DNA of 46,659 bases, from contig JAHQWP010000054.1 of the NCBI GenBank assembly GCA_029856235.1, positions 1 through 46,659 of the forward strand, written 5' to 3'. The translations under genes were made by a program, and so were the position numbers. The number at the start of each line of letters is the position of its first letter. Position 1 is the first letter of the stretch. The notes below the pieces were generated by a model that saw only the letters and a list, made by a program, of their open reading frames with translations, did not search any database and was not told the DNA's origin. Positions 32,674 through 40,915 of the stretch are shown one piece after another. Source of the DNA: Promethearchaeia archaeon. Lineage in GTDB: Archaea > Asgardarchaeota > Lokiarchaeia > Sigyniarchaeales > SOKP01.

Positions 32674-33531
32674 TTATTTTAGTTTCTCGTAGTATTCTAC
32701 TAAATTACTAAAAACATAATGACAAGCTATATAACCCTGAGTAGCTGCTTTCTGTAAAACTTTATTGATGAACTCTGAATGCAGAGAATCGTCATTTATA
32801 GTAACATTTAATTCTCTTACGTTGTAATAACTGCGATAAAATAGAGTTGGCCATTCTACTAATCTACTAATCGTTTGATTGTAGGTTTTTTTACCTTCTT
32901 CAGATAATTCTAATTCATTTTTTATGCGATAGGAAAGAGATTTCCCTTTTTTTATTTTAGTAATAAATCCATCTGAGGCTATTTCATGCATGTAGGTTTT
33001 AAGTTGATTAGATTTTAGATGTATGTTAATTTTTTTAAGATTATCAAGAATTTCTGTAGTCTTCTGGTCTTTAAATTTAATTAACAAGTAATTTCTCGCA
33101 AAAATATTGTATTTTAATGGCACTGTTTTGTGGTCTAATTGATTATATTGAATTAAGTCACCTAAAATTTTCTTAGCGACAAAATATTTAAGGATAACCT
33201 GGTCTGCTTCGTCAAAATTGCTTAGAAAAATTTCAGAATCTTTAAAATAAGAGTTATAAAGAGCTGTTAAGAGTGATTTTATTGAATGAAACCCATCTTC
33301 AAAAGAGAGCTTGACTATATTGAGTGCTTTAATTCTATAATCTTTATCTGTCAGAAATTTATCTTTATCAACTTTAATGGAGCGAATTAAGTGAGGTTCT
33401 ACATTTAAAGAAGCAAAATTTTCGTCCCATTCTTTTTTAAAACGAGAAGATTGAGTGCTAGCGATAGAATAGAGCTTATCCAAAACAGTGTATAATTTAT
33501 TTAAGAATTGCTCTCCAGTTACATCAGTCAT
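32674..33531 (-). CDS. Asgard protein of unknown function, possible winged helix
   Basis: A 285-residue soluble, largely helical protein with no signal, membrane segment or cysteine motif (a single Cys near the C terminus). A central segment (about residues 175-225; KSNQLKTYMHEIASDGFITKI, followed by KGKSLSYRI and LSEEGKKTY) has the helix-helix-wing rhythm of a winged-helix DNA-binding domain. I do not recognise the family and cannot name a ligand. It converges with dtdA, and its upstream side faces the VOC gene at 33671. Confidence 0.6.
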   Translation of the reverse strand: MTDVTGEQFLNKLYTVLDKLYSIASTQSSRFKKEWDENFASLNVEPHLIRSIKVDKDKFLTDKDYRIKALNIVKLSFEDGFHSIKSLLTALYNSYFKDSEIFLSNFDEADQVILKYFVAKKILGDLIQYNQLDHKTVPLKYNIFARNYLLIKFKDQKTTEILDNLKKINIHLKSNQLKTYMHEIASDGFITKIKKGKSLSYRIKNELELSEEGKKTYNQTISRLVEWPTLFYRSYYNVRELNVTINDDSLHSEFINKVLQKAATQGYIACHYVFSNLVEYYEKLK

Positions 33532-33670
33532 CTACGAATCCCTTAACTTTCTTGCTTCTATTTTTTAGAATTAATTATTATTAAACACTAAAAAGTATTA
33601 AAGTTTTATTTAAAATAAGTAATATGATAGTAGAATTGAGAAAATTTAATTAATTATAGAGGTGTTCAAC

Positions 33671-34051
33671 TTGAAAATCGAGCATTTTGCTGTTAGTTCG
33701 AATTCCGAAGAAGATAGTGATAGATTTTTTATCGAATTACTTGATATGAAAAAAGAAAGAGTCTTCGTTGTATCTGATGACCTTATGGACCAATTTTTTG
33801 GTGTCAAAAAAGAGCAAAAAATAGTTAGATATAGCAATGATAAGGTGAGTGTTGAAGCTTTTATTACGGAAGATGATAGTTCGGCTATGGACAAATTTAC
33901 CCATACATGCCTAATAATTGAGGATCGCGAAAAACTAGTAGAAAAAGCAAAACAATTACTTTTCGAAGTAATCAAAGTCCCTAGAAAGAACAGTGAAGGC
34001 TTTTACTTATTTTTGAAAGACAAATTCGGTAATATATATGAGATTAAATAA
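33671..34051 (+). CDS. VOC/glyoxalase-fold protein
   Basis: A 126-residue VOC-superfamily protein built from two beta-alpha-beta3 modules. It begins MKIEHFAV with the usual first-strand His, has HTCLIIED at the start of the second module (about residues 75-82) and ends in a strand GNIYEIK with the expected Glu. These positions suggest a metal site. It may act on a small electrophile or merely bind one; the reaction is unknown. The start is TTG at 33671 behind AGAGGTG (33658-33664). A GTG at 33662 falls within that site and is less likely. Confidence 0.78.
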   Translation: MKIEHFAVSSNSEEDSDRFFIELLDMKKERVFVVSDDLMDQFFGVKKEQKIVRYSNDKVSVEAFITEDDSSAMDKFTHTCLIIEDREKLVEKAKQLLFEVIKVPRKNSEGFYLFLKDKFGNIYEIK

Positions 34052-34133
34052 CAATAACATTTTTTAGAGTAGATTTTTATTAAAACATGGGGCGTTTTAT
34101 AATGCCTCAAAATAATGAATGTGACCGTCATTA

Positions 34134-34907
34134 ATGCCGGGATCATACAAGCTAAAATTAGTCTTAGGAGGATTACAAGATTCGGGTAAAACTACTTTCA
34201 TTAAGAGTGATAGAAAACAAAACAGTTCTATTGGTGTTTCATTTGAATCTGTCGAATGTTTCGTTAATGAGGGGGATCATTTTAAATTTATTGTATGGGA
34301 TCTAAAAGATAGTCAAAGATTTAGATTTCTTTTTCCTTATTTTTGTCGAGGTGCTAGTGCGGGATTATTATGTTTTGATTTATCCAATATTGAATCTTTC
34401 TTAGACCTAACAAGGTGGATAAATCTTTTTAGGGCAAGTGCAGGAAAAATTCCAATAATTCTAATTGGAACCAAATCCGATTTAGCAATACGAGAAGTAA
34501 CAGATGAAATGATTAACAGGTTCGCTGTTACTAACGGAATTGAATATGCTGGGGAATCATCCTTATTGGAATTAGATAATAAGCTAGAAGAAGTTTTTAA
34601 AATGGTAGTTCAATCATTAAATCCAGATACTTGCATAGATTATTTTCATGTTTCCAAAAAGGAAGACGATGAAGAATTTAAGCTTCTAGAAAAGTTCTTT
34701 GATCGATGCCCAATATGCAGAAAAGTGAATTATCACAGCGCAAATCTGAAAGTCCTTTTTTTTAATAAGACCAATCCTAATACTTTGGGTTTAAGGGAAA
34801 ACTTGATTAGATTAGTTGATAACATAGAGATGATTAATTTGGAATACTCTAATCAAATTTCTATTGGAATTCCTTGTTGTGAATGTTATAAAGAGTTATT
34901 TGACTAA
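34134..34907 (+). CDS. Ras-like small GTPase with C-terminal zinc-ribbon-like tail
   Basis: An Asgard small GTPase of 257 residues. The P-loop is G13-x4-G18-K19-T20, and TKSD (113-116) replaces the NKxD guanine-recognition motif. In place of the Rab WDTAGQE switch the sequence reads W55-D-L-K-D-S-Q61: the DxxG glycine becomes D59 and the catalytic Gln position becomes S60, with a Gln one residue later, so hydrolysis may be altered. Residues 165-257 are an extra domain with C192-x2-C195 and C248-x2-C251 (plus C249), a probable zinc site. It is on the opposite strand from the NUDIX gene, which converges with it, two bases apart. Confidence 0.86.
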   Translation: MPGSYKLKLVLGGLQDSGKTTFIKSDRKQNSSIGVSFESVECFVNEGDHFKFIVWDLKDSQRFRFLFPYFCRGASAGLLCFDLSNIESFLDLTRWINLFRASAGKIPIILIGTKSDLAIREVTDEMINRFAVTNGIEYAGESSLLELDNKLEEVFKMVVQSLNPDTCIDYFHVSKKEDDEEFKLLEKFFDRCPICRKVNYHSANLKVLFFNKTNPNTLGLRENLIRLVDNIEMINLEYSNQISIGIPCCECYKELFD

Positions 34908-34909
34908 TT

Positions 34910-35323
34910 TTATAAAATTCCAGAGGCAATAATTATGTCTTTGTGGTCAAAAGCTAGTTTTAACATCCTAATTTTTGAAACTTGCACAATTTCTAGAGAT
35001 TGAGCATCATCCTTCGCAATTGGATTTTCAGTTTTTGTTAATGCTTCACACAAATAAGCTATAGAGATATTGTGTCCTCTGGGATCGCGTTTTGGATCTG
35101 AAAAAACATTAATAAGATTTACAATTTTCACGTTGATATTCCTTTCTTCGTAAGCTTCTCTGATACACGCCTCTTCTACATTTTCTCCTACATTAACAAA
35201 ACCACCGGGTAGAGCTAATTCCCCCTTAAATGGTGGATTTTTCCTACGAATTAAAACTATATGATTTTCCGGGTATTTTATAACCGCATCAACAGCTACC
35301 ATTGGAGTTATATGTTTTGGCAA
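34910..35323 (-). CDS. NUDIX hydrolase
   Basis: Hydrolyses a nucleoside-diphosphate-linked compound. The Nudix box is complete from the G-G-F-V-N-V-G-E start through REAYEE, with Asn in place of the Gly that usually follows the second Glu pair (EERNI). The front segment RRKNPPFKGELALPGG is typical of ADP-ribose pyrophosphatase-type enzymes, though substrate choice cannot be read directly. The start is a TTG at 35323 with GGGATGAT in the end of the phosphoesterase gene; an ATG seven codons later is possible. The two genes are two bases apart, so they are co-transcribed. Confidence 0.9.
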   Translation of the reverse strand: MPKHITPMVAVDAVIKYPENHIVLIRRKNPPFKGELALPGGFVNVGENVEEACIREAYEERNINVKIVNLINVFSDPKRDPRGHNISIAYLCEALTKTENPIAKDDAQSLEIVQVSKIRMLKLAFDHKDIIIASGIL

Positions 35324-35325
35324 TA

Positions 35326-36132
35326 TTAATCATCCCATACATCTGAGCTCAATAAGTGCTCTATGCGCGTTCGACGCGGTCTAACAAACTTAGTTCGACT
35401 TAGTTTTCGTTCTAAAAGGAGATTCCGTTCGAGGTTTGTAGAATTTACCATAAATACTTCTATATCACCCTTGTCTAAAAAAATGTGGTTAAAGCTAGGA
35501 CTATCATCTGCTCTAACTTTTTTAGACGTAGAGGTCCCACAGTAGAGAAATGTCGTCGGTCCAATAACATATGCGTGGGGTACATGTCTGTGTCCCATTA
35601 ATACCAAATCAAGTTCAAATAATTGAGTAAATTCGAGAATTTCACCAGCATCCCTCACAGTAGTAAATTTCTGACCTGAAAGAGGTACTGGTATTAAGTG
35701 ATGGTGAAGCGCCAGTACTCTATTTTCCAGATTTTTATCAAAGCACCTGCCACAAAAATCTAATTGTTCGTCCCCAATCATTCCTTCGCTCATGTCGTCC
35801 CTTGCAGAGCAGACTCCTACAATCAGAGTATCCAACTCATCTAATATTAATCTGGAGCGACGAGGTCCAATTATTTTCTCGAAGTAGATTAGACCTGAAT
35901 TTTTTGCGTCGTGGTTCCCAGGCACAATTAGCATTTTGGTAATATTTCTAATTCTCTGAATATAAGGAAGAACCGCGTGAAATTGCGTAACTCTTCCTTT
36001 ATGAACCAAATCTCCAGTACAAATTACTACATCTGGTTTTTTGTCCTCAATATAACTTATAACATTTTCCATATACTCAGGTACAAACTCATTACCGTAA
36101 TGGAAGTCAGAGACATGGACAATTTCAACCAA
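35326..36132 (-). CDS. Calcineurin-like metallophosphoesterase
   Basis: A 268-residue metallophosphoesterase. All five blocks of the family are present: D8-F-H10 in VSDFHYG, GDLVH near residue 40, GNHD near residue 72, HHH near residue 143 and GHRHVP near residue 182, holding two metals. Likely substrates are phosphodiesters, nucleotides or nucleic acid. The N-terminal strand is VEIVHVSDFH. The start is TTG at 36132 with a GGAGATGAG upstream. It shares a transcript with the NUDIX gene downstream (two-base gap), suggesting joint action on a nucleotide-derived compound. Specificity is unknown. Confidence 0.9.
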   Translation of the reverse strand: MVEIVHVSDFHYGNEFVPEYMENVISYIEDKKPDVVICTGDLVHKGRVTQFHAVLPYIQRIRNITKMLIVPGNHDAKNSGLIYFEKIIGPRRSRLILDELDTLIVGVCSARDDMSEGMIGDEQLDFCGRCFDKNLENRVLALHHHLIPVPLSGQKFTTVRDAGEILEFTQLFELDLVLMGHRHVPHAYVIGPTTFLYCGTSTSKKVRADDSPSFNHIFLDKGDIEVFMVNSTNLERNLLLERKLSRTKFVRPRRTRIEHLLSSDVWDD

Positions 36133-36258
36133 AGTTTCTCATCTCCATCTCTTAATAAATCCTTTTTTCTATAAACAGTTTTAATGTACATTAAATTTTA
36201 AACTATATTAAAGAATGTTAATTCACATTTAGAAAAATTTTACTCATTACCCTTTTAC

Positions 36259-36269
36259 AAAAAAAAAAA
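36259..36269 (-). terminator. Poly-T terminator (T11) for the two small genes
   Basis: Eleven A on the plus strand read as T11 on the minus strand, 43 bases after the stop of the zinc-ribbon gene. It would end the small-gene transcript. Confidence 0.45.
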
Positions 36270-36312
36270 CTGCTTTCAAAATGAGCTTAAACTGTTAAAT
36301 TCTTCCCATTTC

Positions 36313-36474
36313 TTAAACACATATTTGCTCGTTAAAAACATTCTGCATTTTCCTAGATTGAGATATTTCGTCTAATAAAATTCTATCTTTACAATCTACG
36401 CACATATTTTTAACTTTTAACCATCTAATTTGTCCACATTCAGGACAAAAAAACTCTTGATATACTATTTTCAT
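36313..36474 (-). CDS. Small zinc-ribbon protein, 53 aa
   Basis: A 53-residue protein with C10-x2-C13 (FFCPECG) and C25-x2-C28 (MCVDCK), the pattern of a single zinc ribbon. A charged helical tail follows and ends in ICV. It is too short for common gene-finding thresholds. GGTGA precedes the ATG at normal spacing, and the preceding small gene stops 14 bases upstream, so the pair is an operon. Small zinc-ribbon proteins often bind nucleic acid or partner proteins; the target is unknown. Confidence 0.75.
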   Translation of the reverse strand: MKIVYQEFFCPECGQIRWLKVKNMCVDCKDRILLDEISQSRKMQNVFNEQICV

Positions 36475-36488
36475 ATTAAATTTCACCA

Positions 36489-36647
36489 CTAAATTCTATT
36501 GTATTTTAAGATTTTAATTAAATCTAGATTAATCTGATCTATAATAATATCAAGTGATTTCTCAAGTGGAGTATCAGTAAAATTCCTTTTGAGTTTTAAG
36601 TAATCTTCCTTTTTTTCCGTTAAATCTACCAATATTTCTTCAAACAT
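36489..36647 (-). CDS. Small helical protein, 52 aa, unknown
   Basis: A 52-residue charged, helical protein (MFEEILVDLTEKKEDYLKLK, followed by a TPLEKSLDIIIDQ segment) with no cysteine. It is the first gene of a two-gene operon with the zinc-ribbon protein downstream. Not recognised. The support is an intact short frame and linkage to a better-supported partner with a clear ribosome-binding site. The 193 bases between its start and alaS hold no convincing gene. Confidence 0.55.
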   Translation of the reverse strand: MFEEILVDLTEKKEDYLKLKRNFTDTPLEKSLDIIIDQINLDLIKILKYNRI

Positions 36648-36840
36648 AATTAATCTAAAATCTTCTCCTTTCTCTTTAATATTGTAAGTTTTTTAGTTGT
36701 TTTAAGCGATTTCGTCATAGTATATAGAATCTATATAGTTAAATAATATAAGTAGAAGTTAGAATAAACCGACTTTACCGTTTAATCAGAGAATATATAT
36801 ATAAAATTAATGGAAAAACCTAATAAAGACCATGAAAAAT

Positions 36841-39798
36841 TCAATTTTCTATTAATTTCTCTTTTATAAAATTAACCAGATCGTCAATAATTACTTCTTT
36901 ATCCCCAATAAACACTTGACCATAATCTTTCTTACCACCACCTTTACCACCGTATTTAGAAGCAATTTTTTTAACAAAATCCCCCATATTAAAATCTGAT
37001 CTCTTCATAAGATCTTTCCCTACCATCCCAATAATAGTAATACCTTTTTCATCTTCATTGATAAAAATTGTGTTAAGATCTTCAGACTTCTTTAGGATTT
37101 TCACGCTTAGATTCTTAAGATCGTTTTGAGTAAGATTTTCAAAGGAATTTAAAATCATTTTAGAATCTTTGAATAAAAACGCGGATTTGATAAGATTTTT
37201 CATGAAATTTTCGTCAAACAAGTTTTCTACATCCTTTAATTTTGCTTTAGCATCGTTCCATTCATTATATAATTTTTTTATCTTCAGGGGAACATCTTCT
37301 TTCTTAGTATTTAGAATTCGAGCTAATTCTGTTAAGATTTCCAATTCAAAAGTATTATCTGAATTCAGAACCATGTCATTTTCATTAAATTTTCCCGTTT
37401 GTATTGCCTTATTTAAGTTCTTCCACTTATTTAATAATTCTTCAACTCTACCTACGATTTTGTTCTGCGAAATTTGTAATAACTTCTCTAATTGGTTTAA
37501 AATGAGAGAATCTTCTACTTCAAGCTCTTGTGTGGCAGAACCTGCTGTAAAAGTTAATCTCACTATTCCATCCTGAATTTTTTGTGATTTGATTATTTTA
37601 ATTCTTCCTGCTTCAGAAGTATTATTCAAGTGCGTACCACCACAAGCTTCTACATCTATATTGGGAATCTCAACAATTCTAATATTTTTTCCAGGCACAG
37701 CTCCTCCTTGATATATTCTCATCCCGTATTTCTTTTCTGCTTCAGATCTTGGAATAAAAGAAAGATTCAAATCAATTGCCTTTTTAACTATCTCGTTCGC
37801 TTTATTTTCTATTTTTAGTAAATTTTCTCTCGATATTTGCTCGTAGTGAGTAAGATCTAAATTGGAATGTTTCATAGACTTCTTAGCTCCAGCTTGATTA
37901 ATATGTTCTCCCAATACAAAACGAGCAGCAGCATTTACAATGTGAGTCGCTGTATGATGTTGAGAGAGCTGTGTACGCCATTCTTTATCAACTTCAACTT
38001 TAACACTTTCCCCCTCTTTAAATTTTGGTTTTTCAGATAAAATGTGGATAATATAATTACCTTGTTTAACCACATTATCGAATTTTTGGCCGTTAATAGT
38101 TCCAATATCATGTAGTTGTCCTCCTGAAGTAGGATAAGCAACAGATTGATCAAGAATCACATTGTTACCAACTATTTTAAGAACTTTAGCGGTGTTAGCG
38201 GTTTCGGTATAATCGTAATAATAGAGAGATTTGGTTTCCAATGTGTCGTCAAATTCTATCTTAATTTCTTTCTGAAAAGCGTTAACTTGTTCTCCTTTTT
38301 CGTGCCTTTCTACTACTAGACTGTAGAAATTATCGGGTATTTTTATCGTTCTTCCAAATTTTTTCGCGGTTTCCTTAACCATCTCTGGATTTATTCCTCT
38401 GGAGTCATAAATTTCAATCAATGTTTCGGTTGAAATTTCTCCCTTAACAAGTAACTTTTCTAATATCTTATTCGCTTTTCTTTTTGTAACATAATACTTT
38501 TCTTTTTCAACTTTTAAAATCTTCTCTAGATCGTCTAACCGTTCAGAAACTTCAGGAAATAATTCTTTCAGTTCTGCTGCATGCCATCTACAAACATCAG
38601 AAACATCGATATTCCACTTAAATTTATCGATAAAGCTTAAGGCGCGTCTTAAAATAACTCTAAGATTATATCCACCACCAACATTAGAGGGGAGCTTTCC
38701 ATCGTTGATCGCAAACAATAGAGTCCTCGAATGGTCAGCAATGGAATAGATGGCAGTCATTGGTAATATTTTTTCTTGCAACTCGTCTAGATCTATGTCA
38801 AGTTCTGCTGATACTTTCTCCCAAGCAGCTTCCAAGTCATCTACTTCATCTATGTTCAAATACGCAGAATATCTCGAAAATTTATTGTATAACTCAAAAT
38901 CAGTATCTATTTTAGTTATGGTTCTCAATCGAGAAATTACTTCTGGAAATGTTGCCTCATATATGTTTGGAGTCCCTTGCGAGAACCATGCCACTCGTTC
39001 TTGACCTAAACCCATATCTAAAACTTTTAAACTCAATTCTTGAGGGCCAGTTGTAGTTTGCTCGAACATTGTATACACTTGATTAAATAATTCTACTCCT
39101 CTACTAAAAAATTCAAGACTGCAACCAAAGGATCCACCTCCTGCCCAACTATCTTCGTGAATCGTGATTTCTTCCTTCGCTAAACCTACACCTTCATGAA
39201 TAAAAGCATGAATATCTAAGAAGAGTTCTCCCTGATTCCACTCTTCAGGTGGCACGAAAACATGTTGTCCTACCATGATGAAACCTGTATTGTGTGAACC
39301 CGTCAATCCTACATTCTCAATATCGTTAAATCTCAAACAAAATTGAGGAATAATTAATTTTTTTGCAGGTGGCTCAACCTCACCGGTAATAACATAAGGC
39401 TGAAAAGCAGATATTGATGCAATAGTGAATTCTGAAGTAGGATTCCATCTTGCTACACAGGGATATCTTTTAATAGGGACATATCCTCGAGGCTCAAGTA
39501 TCTCGACAATCTTTTTCCATACACCGATATAGGAGAGTTTTACTTTAGCGGGATTATTAAATGTAATTTGAAATCCGCCAGAACAGACAGGGTCTCCACA
39601 AACTTGTCTTTCCTTGACGGTAGTCCAGAAATTCGCTCCGCAGCATTCACATTGCTTTCTCATGTACCCTAATTGCCTTAATTCTTTAGTTGGAAAAAAT
39701 TCATCCGGATTCTTTGAAGCTATCGTTTTAAATATTTTTTTAAGCTCCTTATCGTTAGTAGCGCCTTTTAATTGTGTTCTTTCTTCATTGGATAACAT
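36841..39798 (-). CDS. alaS: Alanyl-tRNA synthetase, archaeal type
   Basis: Charges tRNA-Ala and proofreads. The 985-residue protein begins with the archaeal N-terminal extension and cysteine motif C-E-C-C with CGDPVC (about residues 50-75), then the class II core with motif 2-like FCLRFNDIENVG and GLGQERVAW. The editing domain has H-x3-H (HHTATH, near residue 612) and C-x3-H (CGGTH, near residue 719) for metal. A C-terminal DHHA1 domain (GGKGGGKKDYGQV) closes it. The ATG at 39798 is preferred to an in-frame TTG at 39807. It is single-copy and essential, and identity is secure. Confidence 0.97.
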   Translation of the reverse strand: MLSNEERTQLKGATNDKELKKIFKTIASKNPDEFFPTKELRQLGYMRKQCECCGANFWTTVKERQVCGDPVCSGGFQITFNNPAKVKLSYIGVWKKIVEILEPRGYVPIKRYPCVARWNPTSEFTIASISAFQPYVITGEVEPPAKKLIIPQFCLRFNDIENVGLTGSHNTGFIMVGQHVFVPPEEWNQGELFLDIHAFIHEGVGLAKEEITIHEDSWAGGGSFGCSLEFFSRGVELFNQVYTMFEQTTTGPQELSLKVLDMGLGQERVAWFSQGTPNIYEATFPEVISRLRTITKIDTDFELYNKFSRYSAYLNIDEVDDLEAAWEKVSAELDIDLDELQEKILPMTAIYSIADHSRTLLFAINDGKLPSNVGGGYNLRVILRRALSFIDKFKWNIDVSDVCRWHAAELKELFPEVSERLDDLEKILKVEKEKYYVTKRKANKILEKLLVKGEISTETLIEIYDSRGINPEMVKETAKKFGRTIKIPDNFYSLVVERHEKGEQVNAFQKEIKIEFDDTLETKSLYYYDYTETANTAKVLKIVGNNVILDQSVAYPTSGGQLHDIGTINGQKFDNVVKQGNYIIHILSEKPKFKEGESVKVEVDKEWRTQLSQHHTATHIVNAAARFVLGEHINQAGAKKSMKHSNLDLTHYEQISRENLLKIENKANEIVKKAIDLNLSFIPRSEAEKKYGMRIYQGGAVPGKNIRIVEIPNIDVEACGGTHLNNTSEAGRIKIIKSQKIQDGIVRLTFTAGSATQELEVEDSLILNQLEKLLQISQNKIVGRVEELLNKWKNLNKAIQTGKFNENDMVLNSDNTFELEILTELARILNTKKEDVPLKIKKLYNEWNDAKAKLKDVENLFDENFMKNLIKSAFLFKDSKMILNSFENLTQNDLKNLSVKILKKSEDLNTIFINEDEKGITIIGMVGKDLMKRSDFNMGDFVKKIASKYGGKGGGKKDYGQVFIGDKEVIIDDLVNFIKEKLIEN

Positions 39799-40004
39799 GT
39801 GGATCAAAAGCTAAGTGTTGATTATCATCTGATATTATTAATTAATACAATTAATGACTTCCTAAAATCTTTTTCTTAAATTTAAGGACTTCAAATTTGG
39901 AAGTAGAGAGATTATCTTTTGACGGAATTGTTAAAATTTTTATATAAGATTATCATATTATTTCTTAACAAAAGTTATAACAGATTTAGAAGGGTGAAAA
40001 CAAT

Positions 40005-40313
40005 ATGGTTAAAATTATGGTGATTGGAAAATACCCTCACAATAAGTTAAACGAAAATATCAAAGCCTATATGAGAACTGACAAGCCTGCTTACCCTGAT
40101 TTCTTGAAAAAAGTAGAAAATTGGGCCGCACAAATAACTCGTGGAAAACAAAAAATATACGCAGTATATGAATGTCCAGATGATAAAGTTATTGAAAGTA
40201 TGGCTGCTTTAGCAAAAAGACATATCTTTTATGCTTCTGTAGAGGGATATACTTTTAAAATGGAGTTACTTGCGGAAGCAGATGAGGCTATTAAAGAATT
40301 TTTAAAGAAATAG
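40005..40313 (+). CDS. Small conserved protein, 102 aa, unknown
   Basis: A small soluble protein with an alternating beta/alpha pattern (KIMVIGKYP; KIYAVYECPDD; FYASVEGYTFKMELL) like ferredoxin-fold dimeric proteins of the GYD/stress-responsive kind. No cysteine cluster or active site is evident. GGGTGA precedes the ATG at good spacing, and a T8 run follows at 40336. Small proteins of this shape can bind ligands or act as monooxygenase-like dimers, but I would not assign a function. It is monocistronic. Confidence 0.65.
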   Translation: MVKIMVIGKYPHNKLNENIKAYMRTDKPAYPDFLKKVENWAAQITRGKQKIYAVYECPDDKVIESMAALAKRHIFYASVEGYTFKMELLAEADEAIKEFLKK

Positions 40314-40335
40314 ATCTTTTAAAATAATTTAATTC

Positions 40336-40343
40336 TTTTTTTT
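40336..40343 (+). terminator. Poly-T terminator (T8)
   Basis: A run of eight T lies 23 bases after the stop of the 102-aa gene, in the convergent gap with the PNPOx-fold gene. Confidence 0.4.
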
Positions 40344-40357
40344 ATTATAGTTTCAAT

Positions 40358-40795
40358 CTAAAGGTCTAATGTTTGAAGTCGAGAATATCCGTCTTTTGCG
40401 AAATCGTAATCAAGGAGTTCGATTTTTTCTGGAATTATTTTTAAGAGGAGTTTTCTTTTTCCACGGACAATTTTTTGAACCTTATCAAACTCTTCGTCCC
40501 CATCCCTTAAAAAGATCAGCTTATTTTTCCCGGATGCTGTAATTTGCATACCCTGTATTTTACCCGTATCCATTGGCGTATATATTCCAATACTGATGTT
40601 TGGATTTTCTTCGATATTCTTTACTTTTCTCCCAGGGGCAGGTCCTACATAGATATTAAAATTATTAGATTTCTTATCTATATAAAAATCCATAGGTGTA
40701 GCTCTAGGTATATTATCCGAACATGTACAAAGTACGAGTATCTTTCTTTTATCTAAAAAATCTTGAATTGCTTTTTTTAAATCTTCTTTTGGCAT
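40358..40795 (-). CDS. Pyridoxamine 5'-phosphate oxidase-fold protein
   Basis: A 145-residue split-barrel protein of the PNPOx-like FMN/F420-binding superfamily. The N-terminal strand pair KILVLCTCSDNIPRATPMDFYID and the middle GRKVKNIEENPNISIGIYTPM contain the expected basic, Gly-Arg-Lys and asparagine positions that bind flavin phosphate. The C-terminal half has a strand rich in Lys (RGKRKLLLKIIPEKIELLDY). It may act as a flavin- or F420-linked reductase or binding protein; the substrate is unknown. It converges with the 102-aa gene. Confidence 0.84.
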   Translation of the reverse strand: MPKEDLKKAIQDFLDKRKILVLCTCSDNIPRATPMDFYIDKKSNNFNIYVGPAPGRKVKNIEENPNISIGIYTPMDTGKIQGMQITASGKNKLIFLRDGDEEFDKVQKIVRGKRKLLLKIIPEKIELLDYDFAKDGYSRLQTLDL

Positions 40796-40915
40796 TTTAT
40801 TTTCTATGATAAATTCACCTTAGTACTATTGTTATTAGTAATAAGGATTTTTTTAAAAAAAGCTTATTGAATAGTAAAGTTGGATTATAATTCATTCGCC
40901 CTATATAGATGTTCT

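Noticed and set aside
36797-36860. Short plus-strand frame beginning MEKPNKDHEK across the alaS end
   Set aside because: Only 19 codons, no ribosome-binding site and overlap with the alaS stop.
37169-37576. Open frame antisense to alaS (and similar ones at 37630, 38750, 39614)
   Set aside because: Ser/Asn/Phe-rich translation typical of a shadow of a well-supported gene; no start signal.
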